A stretch of DNA of 35,284 nucleotides. Source: an uncultured bacterium. GTDB lineage: Bacteria > Cyanobacteriota > Vampirovibrionia > Gastranaerophilales > Gastranaerophilaceae. Position 1 is the first letter of the stretch. Each line of letters begins with the position of its first letter. The stretch covers positions 1-35,284 of the forward strand of contig CASEVT010000005.1 in assembly GCA_949291445.1 (NCBI GenBank), given 5' to 3'. Both the position numbers and the translations under genes were made by a program. Below, piece after piece: positions 14,230-23,978 of the stretch. A model generated the notes under the pieces. That model searched no databases. It was not told the origin of the DNA and worked only from the letters and a program-made list of their open reading frames with translations.

Positions 14230-16323
14230 TTATTTGTTGCAAGCGGAGCAATTAGCATTGCCGAAAGCAACGGTAATTTGTTCTCTTGGGTTGATTTGAG
14301 CGACCTTATTGCCGTTGGGGTCAACGATGTATGCAACATCATCCATAGTAGTTTGGAATAAACCTGCAGTACCGGCAAGTGCTGTTCTGGTAGTATCGAT
14401 AGGAGCTTTTACGATAGTTTTTACACCGTCAAATAAGCTTCTGCCAGCAGCCGGAAGTTGTCCTTGAAGGGTTTGTCCGAACATAAGACCGGCATCGTCC
14501 CCTACACGTTCAACAGCGTTACCCAAAGCCATAACAGCTCCGCCGACAGTTCTGCCGGTAATACCGACTAAACTTCCGACCCAAGTAAATGGAGTTGCAA
14601 CGATTCTAGCCAGAGCATTAGGTTTCTTTTGCTTTTCAACTTGAGCGGTGAGAACTTGTTGTGGCAATTCCGCAGTGCAATTTTTGTACTTAATCTTATT
14701 GAAAGAAAGTTTTATCGCACCGCCGCAGTTATTAGTCGGCCTTTGGACTTCGGTTACTTTGCCGTAAACAGTTGAACCGGCTGGGAAGTTTTGTCCGTTG
14801 ATGCAGCAAGGTTCGCAAGTTTTAGCTGCAAAAAGTTGGTTAACGTTAGCGTGTTTAGCGTTAATTTCGTCGTGGAATTTCAATTTCAATGTAGGAATTT
14901 GTACCACGGTGTCTTGAGCCATAAATGCGGCACCACCTGTACATCCGCAGTCAGCAGAGGCAACATCCTTGTTGGAGTATCCCATAGAAATTCTTACTTG
15001 TTCAAGCATATTAGCTATATCAGCACGGCTTGCATCTTTGTAAGCTTGTATTTCATTCGGGTTGGGTGCATCCTTAAGTGCGCCGGTTTCAATAGTTTTA
15101 GCTATAGGTATTTTAGCCCAGGAAGGAACTTTGTCTCCGTCGCAGAATTTGCTAAGGATTTGTTCAGCTTTACAAGTATCCATTTCGCAAGGTATTCCCT
15201 TTGCCAGTGCAGCCATAGCTTCGGCTCTTGATACAGGTTCATTAGGTTTGAAAGTATTGTTCGGATAGCCAGCCATGATACCGTTAGCAACACTTACGTT
15301 AATAGCTTGGTTTGCCCAGTGGTTTTTAGGTACATCCTTAAATACATGTGCCGGACATTTTTCTTGTGAACGCAAGTTGAAACCGTTTACTAACATGCTG
15401 GCAAGTTCAGCTCTTGATACAGGCAGGTTAGGCTTGAAAGTTCTATCAGGATATCCTGCAACAACTTTGTTTTCGGCAAGTTTATTGATTTCGCAGTTAG
15501 CCCAATAACCTGTTGGAACATCTTCAAAAGAAGAAGCTAAAGGAGCAGCACCACCAGTGATAGGTGCAGAGAAAGGCACGATTGTTCGGTTGATAACGTC
15601 CATGCAAGAGCAGGTCGAAATGTCAATACCGCAAGGTTCTGGTGTGCCGCAAGAAGTGCAAGCAGGGGCAGTGTCACATCCGCATCCTGAAACCGGTGCA
15701 GCAGCGCCTGTTATGCAATCAATCGAAGGTCCTAACACTGGAATATCCATGGGCGCAGCAGCGCCTGTTACACCGTTATCACAAGGACAAGCGCATTGAG
15801 GTTTTACCGCTACAGGAACCCCAGGTGTCGGGCATAATGAGCATCCGCAGCCTTGTCCTTCGCCTATAATAACGTTATTTTCGGTTGTGCCGACTCTTTG
15901 ACTGTCTGAGAAAATAGAGCTCGGGTATGCGTACATTTGTTTTGCTTCGTATTTGCCGTCACACTTTGGCATTACCGTTGCAGAGATAGACGGTTGAGGC
16001 TCACAACAAGGTGCAGGTTCACAGCACGGTGCTGCTGCTCCTGTACATCCGCAAGGATCAGGTTCACATCCGCAAACCGGTGCGGGTTCACATCCACAAG
16101 CCGGTGCAGGTTCACATCCACAATCACAGCTCGGCTGGTTGCAAGTTGGACAGGTTGCTGTGTTTGGTGTCACATCCGGTACACAATCCGAAACCGGACA
16201 AGCGGCAAGTTTCGCCATATCTAAACTGGAAATATCGACATCACTTGCAATCCCCGAGTTAATTGTGCCTGCCATTAGCCCAATTGTCAATGCTGTAGCA
16301 AGCGTTAGTTTGTTAATTGTCAT
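14230..16323 (-). CDS. Cys-rich S-layer-homology (SLH) envelope protein with TGAAAP repeats
   Basis: About 697 residues with a signal peptide (1-26, cleavage near GIAS). Residues 41-240 are extremely Cys-rich, with CGCEPAP-type units. About 47 cysteines occur in all. TGAAAP-like motifs lie at 94, 186, 205, 256 (TGGAAP) and 462 (TGGAAF). Two clear SLH domains follow (265-315, EDVPTGYWA...GYPDRTFKPN; 328-376, KDVPKNHWA...GYPNNTFKPN), then a third weak one (398-444). SLH domains bind cell-wall polymer, so the protein probably anchors the envelope or a surface layer to peptidoglycan. Residues 510-565 carry a beta-rich unit, then a Gly/Ala-rich helical tail. The ATG at 16323 is chosen for its AAGGAGGG ribosome site and the signal peptide. 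Confidence 0.85.
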   Translation of the reverse strand: MTINKLTLATALTIGLMAGTINSGIASDVDISSLDMAKLAACPVSDCVPDVTPNTATCPTCNQPSCDCGCEPAPACGCEPAPVCGCEPDPCGCTGAAAPCCEPAPCCEPQPSISATVMPKCDGKYEAKQMYAYPSSIFSDSQRVGTTENNVIIGEGQGCGCSLCPTPGVPVAVKPQCACPCDNGVTGAAAPMDIPVLGPSIDCITGAAAPVSGCGCDTAPACTSCGTPEPCGIDISTCSCMDVINRTIVPFSAPITGGAAPLASSFEDVPTGYWANCEINKLAENKVVAGYPDRTFKPNLPVSRAELASMLVNGFNLRSQEKCPAHVFKDVPKNHWANQAINVSVANGIMAGYPNNTFKPNEPVSRAEAMAALAKGIPCEMDTCKAEQILSKFCDGDKVPSWAKIPIAKTIETGALKDAPNPNEIQAYKDASRADIANMLEQVRISMGYSNKDVASADCGCTGGAAFMAQDTVVQIPTLKLKFHDEINAKHANVNQLFAAKTCEPCCINGQNFPAGSTVYGKVTEVQRPTNNCGGAIKLSFNKIKYKNCTAELPQQVLTAQVEKQKKPNALARIVATPFTWVGSLVGITGRTVGGAVMALGNAVERVGDDAGLMFGQTLQGQLPAAGRSLFDGVKTIVKAPIDTTRTALAGTAGLFQTTMDDVAYIVDPNGNKVAQINPREQITVAFGNANCSACNK

Positions 16324-16352
16324 CTTTCCCTCCTTAATAAGCAAATTTTTTA

Positions 16353-16374
16353 TTAGATTTGCTCCCAAATCTAA
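16353..16374 (-). promoter_or_regulatory. Hairpin in the leader of the SLH protein gene
   Basis: Perfect 9-bp inverted repeat (TTAGATTTG with CAAATCTAA) with a four-base GGAG loop on the minus strand, about 30 bases before the ATG and not followed by a T-run long enough to be a terminator. Leader hairpins like this often stabilise abundant envelope-protein mRNAs. The GGAG loop could also engage ribosomes; both readings are inference. Confidence 0.5.
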
Positions 16375-16488
16375 CTTTCGAGAATTAACATCTTATGTTG
16401 CATTATTACGGTGAAAAGTTTCAAAAAGCATTACCACAAAAGCTTACCTTGACGGGCTATTTCAATTTTTTTAATAGTTTAAAATTTA

Positions 16489-18018
16489 CTATTCGCAGTA
16501 TCTGTATTTTTGGTGTAGAACAGATGGCGTATTATAGGATTTTAGCAGTGATTTTGGAGAAATAATTCCGGTGTCATAGAGTAATTTAATTTGTGCTTTG
16601 TTATATTCGATTGTTGAATTGATGAGGCTCATTCTCGCCTGAGTTTTTGTTTTTTGAGCTTCAATAATATCTATAAAAGTGTTGTTTCCGACGTCAAACC
16701 CTACAAGCGCAAATCGTACTCCTTCATCTGCTGCTTCTACTTCTTTTTTTCCTGATTCTATTTTTTCTAACGCAGAATGTGAGTTGTAAACGGAATTTAC
16801 TATATATTGTTTGATGTCGCCTTTTAGTTGTCTCAATTCTAATTCAGCGGTGTGTACTTTTGCCGCATCAACTTTTTCCTGTGTAAAAGTACCGACTCCG
16901 AGTTTTTTGCCGACCGGCATTACTGCATTTAAGCTCCAAGTGTGGTTGGGTCTTAGTGTGCTTCCCAGAACTCCGGCACGTCCGTATTCGTAACTTAGGT
17001 TAATTTGTGGTGCAAAATCTGCGTAATTCATGTTTTTAAGATTGTTTAGTGATTTTATTTCTCTTTGTTTTGCTTTTATATCTTCTCTTAGACTCAGTGC
17101 TATGTCATAGAGGTTATCAATTGTGTATTTTGAGGAGATTAGTTCATTGGTTTTTATTGAGGTTTCGATAGGGTAGATTGCTATTGTTACATCTATCCCC
17201 ATTGTATCGGCGAGTGCAGCTTGGCGCAGTCTTAGGGTGTTTAGTGATGTTATTAATTCTTGTTTTGCAATAGCTAACTCTGCCTCTGCTCTCAGTACGT
17301 CAAATTTTGTTCCTACACCGATTTCATGCCTTGCTTGCATTAGTTTGAGTTGTTCTTGTCTGTCTTTTAGGTTGATTATCAGTACGTCTATGTTTAATTT
17401 AGCTTGTAATAGGTCATAGTAATATTGTGAAACATTTAGAAGTAAGTCTTCTCTGGTCTGGTTTATTCTGTGTTGAGAGGCTTTAAGCAGGTTGTGGTTG
17501 CTCGCTGCCGTAAAAATTTGTTTTGCATCTGCCAGTATAGGGTAACTAAAATTGATCCCGCTGTATACCGGATTTGCTTGGATTTGTTGTGCGAAAATTC
17601 CGCCGACAAGAAATTCACCGGTCAGGTATTGTATTTGGTATCTGTAGTACACCTGCGGGAGCAAGAAGGTCATTGAGTTTGCGAATGTCCATTTCGCTTC
17701 GTTTGTTTTTGATTTGCTGATTTTTAACGTGGTACTGTTTTTCAGGGCAATTGTTATGCAGTCTTCAAGGTTTACCGGCAATAAATTTATATCCAGTGCT
17801 TTTTTTACTTCCTCATCCAATTTGCGTTGGCGTTCTAGATTTTTTTGTGGGTTATCTTCTTTGATATATTCTAAAAAATCATCGTTTTTGTAATCCCAAA
17901 TGAGCCCATCTTCACATAGACCGATTAGCGGGGTAAATATGTATATAATTACGCATGTACAAATTGACGTAATTTTTTTCTTATTTAGAAACAAATTACA
18001 AACCATATTACAAAGCAT
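16489..18018 (-). CDS. TolC family outer-membrane efflux/secretion channel
   Basis: A 509-residue protein with a hydrophobic signal segment (about 15-35). Two outer-membrane efflux protein repeats follow: LPVNLEDCITIALKNSTTLK begins the first helical hairpin and IDNLYDIALSLREDIKAKQR the second. Long amphipathic helices (RHEIGVGTKFDVLRAEAELA and GFDVGNNTFIDIIEAQKT) hold the repeated G-x-G/N-x-x-x-D/DV pattern of TolC. Trimers of such proteins form a channel through the outer membrane and a periplasmic tunnel for type I secretion or drug efflux. No inner-membrane partner is in the window. It shows that the cell has an outer membrane. A weak sigma-28-like element lies at 18106-18080. Confidence 0.88.
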   Translation of the reverse strand: MLCNMVCNLFLNKKKITSICTCVIIYIFTPLIGLCEDGLIWDYKNDDFLEYIKEDNPQKNLERQRKLDEEVKKALDINLLPVNLEDCITIALKNSTTLKISKSKTNEAKWTFANSMTFLLPQVYYRYQIQYLTGEFLVGGIFAQQIQANPVYSGINFSYPILADAKQIFTAASNHNLLKASQHRINQTREDLLLNVSQYYYDLLQAKLNIDVLIINLKDRQEQLKLMQARHEIGVGTKFDVLRAEAELAIAKQELITSLNTLRLRQAALADTMGIDVTIAIYPIETSIKTNELISSKYTIDNLYDIALSLREDIKAKQREIKSLNNLKNMNYADFAPQINLSYEYGRAGVLGSTLRPNHTWSLNAVMPVGKKLGVGTFTQEKVDAAKVHTAELELRQLKGDIKQYIVNSVYNSHSALEKIESGKKEVEAADEGVRFALVGFDVGNNTFIDIIEAQKTKTQARMSLINSTIEYNKAQIKLLYDTGIISPKSLLKSYNTPSVLHQKYRYCE

Positions 18019-18126
18019 ATTTGAAAACTCAATAGAAAGTTTAGGTCAAATTTTTAAAATTCTTATAGCCCGATCAAGCTAATCGGCAGGACAACTTCAT
18101 AAATTAAACAGGATACTTTTGCCTGA

Positions 18127-18156
18127 TTGTATTTTGTATTAACTTTCGTTTAAAAT
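18127..18156 (+). promoter_or_regulatory. Putative rimO promoter overlapping an inverted repeat
   Basis: TTGTAT (18127-18132), 18-base spacer, TAAAAT (18151-18156). If used, transcription starts near 18163 and the leader is only about 15 bases. The -10 box lies in the loop of the inverted repeat at 18137-18178, so that repeat could act as a DNA operator. Confidence 0.4.
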
Positions 18157-18178
18157 GAATATGAAACGAAGGTTAATA
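18137..18178 (+). promoter_or_regulatory. Inverted repeat that can mask the rimO ribosome site
   Basis: Arms 18137-18151 and 18164-18178 pair over 15 positions in RNA with a single G-U wobble. The 3' arm contains the AAGG ribosome site and the A of the start codon. In a transcript starting upstream, this hairpin would block translation initiation; with a start near 18163 it would only be a DNA dyad. Confidence 0.55.
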
Positions 18179-19488
18179 TGACAAAAGTTGCTTTAATAAA
18201 TCATGGTTGTGCAAAAAATCTTGTTGATTCCGAGTTGATGCTCGGGATACTTTCTGATGCGGGAATTGAGATTACTCTTGATGACAGTGCGGCTGATATT
18301 GTAATTATTAACACGTGCTCTTTTATTCAGGATGCGGAAAAAGAGTCTGTTCAATCTATTTTGGAGATGATAAATCAGGGTAAAAAGGTTATCATAACTG
18401 GATGTTTACCTCAGAAACACAAGGAAGAATTAAAAAAAGCAATACCCGAAATTGTTGCTATGCTCGGGACAACTGATATCCATAAGATTGTCGAAGTCGT
18501 TAAAAAACTGGACGACGGTCTGACTGATTATATTGAGGAGATTGCTGACAAACCGTTGTACATTTATCCCGAAAGTGTTCATCGCCAGCAGATAACCATT
18601 GGTTCAAGTTCTTATATTAAAATTGCTGACGGTTGCAATTATCATTGTGGGTATTGTATTATACCGACTTTGCGTGGTGCTTATTCTTCAAGAACTATTG
18701 AGAATATCCTTCAAGAAGCCAGAGAGCTTGGTGATAAGGGGGTTAGTGAGATTGTGCTGATCGCTCAGGATACTACAAGCTATGGGATTGATTTGTATAA
18801 AAAACCTTCTTTGGCAAAACTATTGACCGAATTGAACAAAATTGAATCCATAGATTGGATTAGGGTCATGTATACTTACCCTTCAATGATAGATGACGAG
18901 CTGATTGAGGCATTTAGGACTTGTGAAAAGGTTGTGAAGTATATTGATATGCCGTTGCAGCACGCAAGTAAAAAGATTTTAAAATCAATGCGCAGACCTG
19001 TTATGGATTATTGTTCGCTTATTAGAAAATTGAGAGATAATATTGACGGGATTGCTATCAGAACGGCGTTTATTGTCGGGTACCCCGGTGAAACGGAGGA
19101 GGATTTCGAGCTGCTAAAGGAATTTGTTCAAGATATGAAATTTGACAAGCTAGGTGTTTTTGAATTTAGCAAAGAAAAAAATACTGTTGCTTATGAACTG
19201 TCCGGACAGGTGCCGGCTCGTATTAAACATTCAAGAAAAAAAGAACTTTTGAGTATACAACAGTCAATATCTGCTGAGATTAACAATTCATTTGTATCAA
19301 AGAGTATACCCTGTATCATTGAGGCGGTAAGTGATGATTGCGGTGTTGTTGCCCGTTCTTATCGAGATGCTCCGGAGATTGACGGTCTGGTTTATATTGA
19401 GTCTGAAAAACAACTTGTGCCGGGGGATATTGAATCGGTTAGAATACTCTCTGCCGATGAGTATGATTTGTACGGGGTTGTTGAATAG
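18178..19488 (+). CDS. rimO: Ribosomal protein S12 methylthiotransferase RimO
   Basis: A 436-residue radical SAM enzyme of the methylthiotransferase family. The N-terminal domain carries the three cysteines of the auxiliary 4Fe-4S cluster (C11 in HGCAKNLVDSE, C47 in INTCSF, C76 in ITGCLPQ). The radical SAM motif is CNYHCGYC (C153, C157, C160), followed by IPTLRGAYSSR. A C-terminal TRAM domain follows (about 370-436). The NHGCAKNLVDSE start and HCGYCIIPTLRG are typical of RimO rather than MiaB. RimO adds a methylthio group to an Asp of ribosomal protein S12. The gene precedes groESL but is separated from it by 122 bases. Confidence 0.93.
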   Translation: MTKVALINHGCAKNLVDSELMLGILSDAGIEITLDDSAADIVIINTCSFIQDAEKESVQSILEMINQGKKVIITGCLPQKHKEELKKAIPEIVAMLGTTDIHKIVEVVKKLDDGLTDYIEEIADKPLYIYPESVHRQQITIGSSSYIKIADGCNYHCGYCIIPTLRGAYSSRTIENILQEARELGDKGVSEIVLIAQDTTSYGIDLYKKPSLAKLLTELNKIESIDWIRVMYTYPSMIDDELIEAFRTCEKVVKYIDMPLQHASKKILKSMRRPVMDYCSLIRKLRDNIDGIAIRTAFIVGYPGETEEDFELLKEFVQDMKFDKLGVFEFSKEKNTVAYELSGQVPARIKHSRKKELLSIQQSISAEINNSFVSKSIPCIIEAVSDDCGVVARSYRDAPEIDGLVYIESEKQLVPGDIESVRILSADEYDLYGVVE

Positions 19489-19610
19489 ATATTTGTTACA
19501 TATAAATATTAAAAAATAATTAACTTTTTTATTAAAATCTGAATTTCAATGATATAAAAGAATTGTGATAGTGATGATAATTGTACGATGTTAAACAAAG
19601 GAGGAAAATC

Positions 19611-19898
19611 ATGGCAATAAAACCGCTTTCAGACAGAATTGTAATCAAGGTAATTGATGATACAGAACAAACTTCCGGTGGAATATTTATTCCTGATTCT
19701 GCGAAAGAAAAACCGCAAAAAGGTGAAGTTGTAGCTGTTGGACCGGGAAAAACACTTGATGACGGTAAAAAAGAAGAAATGGAAGTTAAAGTCGGTGATA
19801 TAGTTTTATTTGCTAAGTATTCCGGTACTGATATAAAACTCAACGATGAAAACTTAAAGATCTTATCTGTAAAAGATGTATTGGGCATTTTGGTCTAG
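19611..19898 (+). CDS. groES: Co-chaperonin GroES
   Basis: A 95-residue Cpn10. MAIKPLSDRIVIKVIDDTEQ is the standard start, followed by the mobile loop TSGGIFIPDSAKEKPQKGEV that contacts GroEL, and the C-terminal VLFAKYSGTDIKLNDENLKI. The heptamer caps GroEL during folding of cytosolic proteins. The ATG at 19611 is chosen for its strong AAAGGAGG ribosome site; the longer frame upstream is not real. No CIRCE dyad is visible upstream, so control by HrcA in the usual form is unlikely. The groEL gene follows after 64 bases. Confidence 0.98.
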   Translation: MAIKPLSDRIVIKVIDDTEQTSGGIFIPDSAKEKPQKGEVVAVGPGKTLDDGKKEEMEVKVGDIVLFAKYSGTDIKLNDENLKILSVKDVLGILV

Positions 19899-19950
19899 GT
19901 ACCAAAATATAGTTAGTTTGTAATTATTTTGCAAATAGATAATTTTGTAA

Positions 19951-21606
<1,656 letters not shown>

Positions 21607-21639
21607 TTATGCAGCATACACAACATCTGTTATGAAACT

Positions 21640-21667
21640 AAAGGAGCCTTTAGTGGCTCCTTTTTTT
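21640..21667 (+). terminator. Terminator of groES-groEL
   Basis: Perfect 9-bp stem AAAGGAGCC (21640-21648) with GGCTCCTTT (21655-21663), six-base loop, then T to 21667. The reverse strand also has a short T-rich run, so it may stop the convergent transglycosylase transcript too. Confidence 0.9.
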
Positions 21668-21711
21668 ATTTTAAATTTCTTCTTTTTTCGCTTGTTCGCT
21701 GTTTGTTGTTT

Positions 21712-23715
21712 TTAGTACATGTTTAAGTATATCCAGTATGTGCGATATACTTTTTTTACATAATTTTTTGTTTCTTCATAGGGAATGTTTTCTATAAACT
21801 CATCAAGGTTGTTGTAATTAGATTTGTTAGTCCAGCTTTTTACTGCGTTTGGACCGCCGTTATATGATGCTACTGCCAGCAAATCATTGTTATTAAGCTT
21901 GTTTTTAGCATATTTCAGATATGCACATCCTAGGTTTAAATTGTCCTCCGGTATTAGGAGTTCTTGCTTGTTGTAATAGGGCACATTTTCTTTTGCTGCA
22001 ATATAAGTTGCTGTGGATGGCATAATTTGCATTAATCCCCTTGCGCCGGCAGAACTTATTGCAGACGGATTAAAATAACTCTCTTCGCGGATAAGTGCTG
22101 TAACTAAATATGAGTCGAGGTCAAATTTTTCTGAGTATTTGTTGATTAAGTCAGGGTAGTGCAACTGATATGCCAGTCTGTACACGCTGTCTGAAAAATC
22201 GGGTTTTTCTTCTGTTTCTGCCAGCGCATCACGGGCAAGGATTGCTGCTGTTGCGTAGTTACCTTCTTTGTATTGCAGCCAGCTTTGTACAAATTTGTTA
22301 TCTTTCTCTACTTCGTTTAAAAGTTCGTAGTCATCAAGTTTTAAAATTAAATTTACTAAGGCTATGTTGTCGTCGGACATTGTTGTGTGATTAAGCGGGA
22401 ATGGAATGTCCGGTGCGTGTGCGGGCAGATGTCTGTAACTTCTTGTTTTCCAAGGTGAATTTCCTGATAGTATTGAGAGTTTTTTGTTTGCTCTATAGGC
22501 GTAATAATCATCGGGGTATTTTTCAAGAATCCGCTGATAAAACCCTTTTGCTTCATTCTTGCGTCCTTGAATCTCTGAAATTCGTCCCATCCAAAAGTTT
22601 ATTCGCGGGGCGGCAATTGTGTTCGGGTAATCCTTTATGTGCATCCGTCCGATATTAGCTGCTTCAATATAGTTTCTGTTTGTGTATTCTATCCAAAATA
22701 AATTTGACAACGCATCTGAGGCAAAATTGCCATCCGGATATTTTCTGAATATCTCTTTGTAAAAAAATTCTCTCAATGGTTCATCGACAAGTTTTGATAA
22801 CCTGTACATTATGAAGTCTTCGCCTTTGGAGTGATTTTCTTTTGCTATTTCAAGTGCTTTGTACCAGCCAGTTTTCTCAGTTTTGTCGGATGTTTTTGCA
22901 AAACTTTCTATTGTTTTGTAAAGCTCCTTTTCGTCAATTGCGCCGGAGTAATTTTTGTATCCGTTGCTAAAAATTTCCTGTGCTTTTTCTTTTTGTCCGG
23001 CGTTTTGATATATTCTGAACAGATAATGCCAGACGGCTCGCATTTCTGCTCTGTTTAAGTATGGCAATGCGTTTGTGTAATAGCTATTGTGAAAGTATGC
23101 TTGACCGATTATCTGGTTTTCATAGCCGGTTAACTCTGTTTTTAGAGCGGTTATTTCGTTTATGCAGTTTAGGGCAAACCTTCCGTTGGGTGATTCTTTC
23201 AAATATGTAATGAAAAAGCTTTTTGCTCTATCCGGATGTTTTTCTTTGTTTATCAGTCCGAGGTAATAGTTTGCCGCTATTGCGTATTCTTTATCAATCG
23301 GATTCTTTTTCAGGGAGGTAAATATTTTTTCTGCTTTTCTCAGTTCATTTTGTCTGTAATAATTCTGTCCAAGTGCATAATAAGCTTTTGCGGCAAACAT
23401 TGAATCTGGAAATCGCTCTATAAATAAATGGTACTTTTTTACTGCCGTTTCAACATCTTTTAGTTCATCCGCACAGTTCGCTTCTCTTAGCAGTGCTATT
23501 TCATATAATTTTGAGTTGTGTGATATATTTGTGAAGTTGTAGTATGCGTTTTCATAATCTTTTTTCTGAAAAAATTCTACACCTGTTTTATATGTCTTGA
23601 AATCTTTATCAGAGACACTTGTCATTGAAAAAACCTTACAAAATGCAATTATGATAAGTGTGGCAAACGCAGCGGTTATAAGAAAAAATTTTAAATTCCT
23701 CTTAAAGTTTTTCAT
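21712..23715 (-). CDS. Slt-like soluble/anchored lytic transglycosylase with TPR-like helical repeats
   Basis: A 667-residue protein. An N-terminal membrane anchor (FFLITAAFATLIIIAFCKVF, about 9-30) is followed by a long series of TPR-like helices (residues about 35-480; for example EAIARA-like pairs such as AKAYYALGQNYYRQNELRKA). The C-terminal 160 residues form an SLT catalytic domain: ALIREESYFNPSAIS with the catalytic Glu, GARGLMQIMPSTA, LNLGCAYLKY and AVASYNGGPNAVKSW. Such enzymes cleave peptidoglycan between MurNAc and GlcNAc, forming 1,6-anhydro ends, in the periplasm. The layout resembles Slt70, with TPR-like helices in place of the ring. The gene stands alone, with a 7-9-7 dyad about 80 bases upstream. 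Confidence 0.9.
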   Translation of the reverse strand: MKNFKRNLKFFLITAAFATLIIIAFCKVFSMTSVSDKDFKTYKTGVEFFQKKDYENAYYNFTNISHNSKLYEIALLREANCADELKDVETAVKKYHLFIERFPDSMFAAKAYYALGQNYYRQNELRKAEKIFTSLKKNPIDKEYAIAANYYLGLINKEKHPDRAKSFFITYLKESPNGRFALNCINEITALKTELTGYENQIIGQAYFHNSYYTNALPYLNRAEMRAVWHYLFRIYQNAGQKEKAQEIFSNGYKNYSGAIDEKELYKTIESFAKTSDKTEKTGWYKALEIAKENHSKGEDFIMYRLSKLVDEPLREFFYKEIFRKYPDGNFASDALSNLFWIEYTNRNYIEAANIGRMHIKDYPNTIAAPRINFWMGRISEIQGRKNEAKGFYQRILEKYPDDYYAYRANKKLSILSGNSPWKTRSYRHLPAHAPDIPFPLNHTTMSDDNIALVNLILKLDDYELLNEVEKDNKFVQSWLQYKEGNYATAAILARDALAETEEKPDFSDSVYRLAYQLHYPDLINKYSEKFDLDSYLVTALIREESYFNPSAISSAGARGLMQIMPSTATYIAAKENVPYYNKQELLIPEDNLNLGCAYLKYAKNKLNNNDLLAVASYNGGPNAVKSWTNKSNYNNLDEFIENIPYEETKNYVKKVYRTYWIYLNMY

Positions 23716-23794
23716 CTTTTTCTACTTCACCTGCTAATTATTAATATAAGTATCCTCAAAAACCGATAAAAGAGCAAGGATCTTTCTCAATGTT

Positions 23795-23817
23795 GTTTAC
23801 ATAGTATGTTTGTAAAC
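23795..23817. promoter_or_regulatory. Perfect 7-9-7 dyad upstream of the transglycosylase gene
   Basis: GTTTACA (23795-23801) and TGTAAAC (23811-23817) with a nine-base spacer. It lies 80 bases upstream of the transglycosylase start, a normal operator distance. I do not recognise the binding protein. The rest of the 263-base gap shows no gene or clear promoter. Confidence 0.4.
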
Positions 23818-23978
23818 GTTTTGAGTGAGAGCTATGCACAATCAACATGTTAGTTATTTAAATTTAAATATCAAGGAGCTAAGTACGCAAAAAAGCTGTA
23901 AACCTGCAATTAATCTAAAAAGTAGGGGCAAAGTAGTAAAAAACTATGTATTTTATGAATCAGCGGTCAGGATAAAGG

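Noticed and set aside
15557-15869. Plus-strand frames inside the SLH protein gene
   Set aside because: Reverse reading of the GCA/CCG-rich repeat region of the Cys-rich domain; no ribosome site.
18080-18106. Sigma-28 promoter for the TolC gene
   Set aside because: The -10 part (GCCGATTA) matches 7 of 8 but the -35 part (TAATTTAT) only 5 of 8. Kept as a remark rather than a call.
19489-19610. CIRCE-type operator before groES
   Set aside because: No TTAGCACTC-N9-GAGTGCTAA dyad, even with several mismatches, is present.
23818-23978. Cyclic-di-GMP (GEMM) riboswitch suggested by ACGCAAA-like and GTAAACC-like strings
   Set aside because: The conserved GEMM core and its helices cannot be assembled in order, and no plus-strand gene follows.
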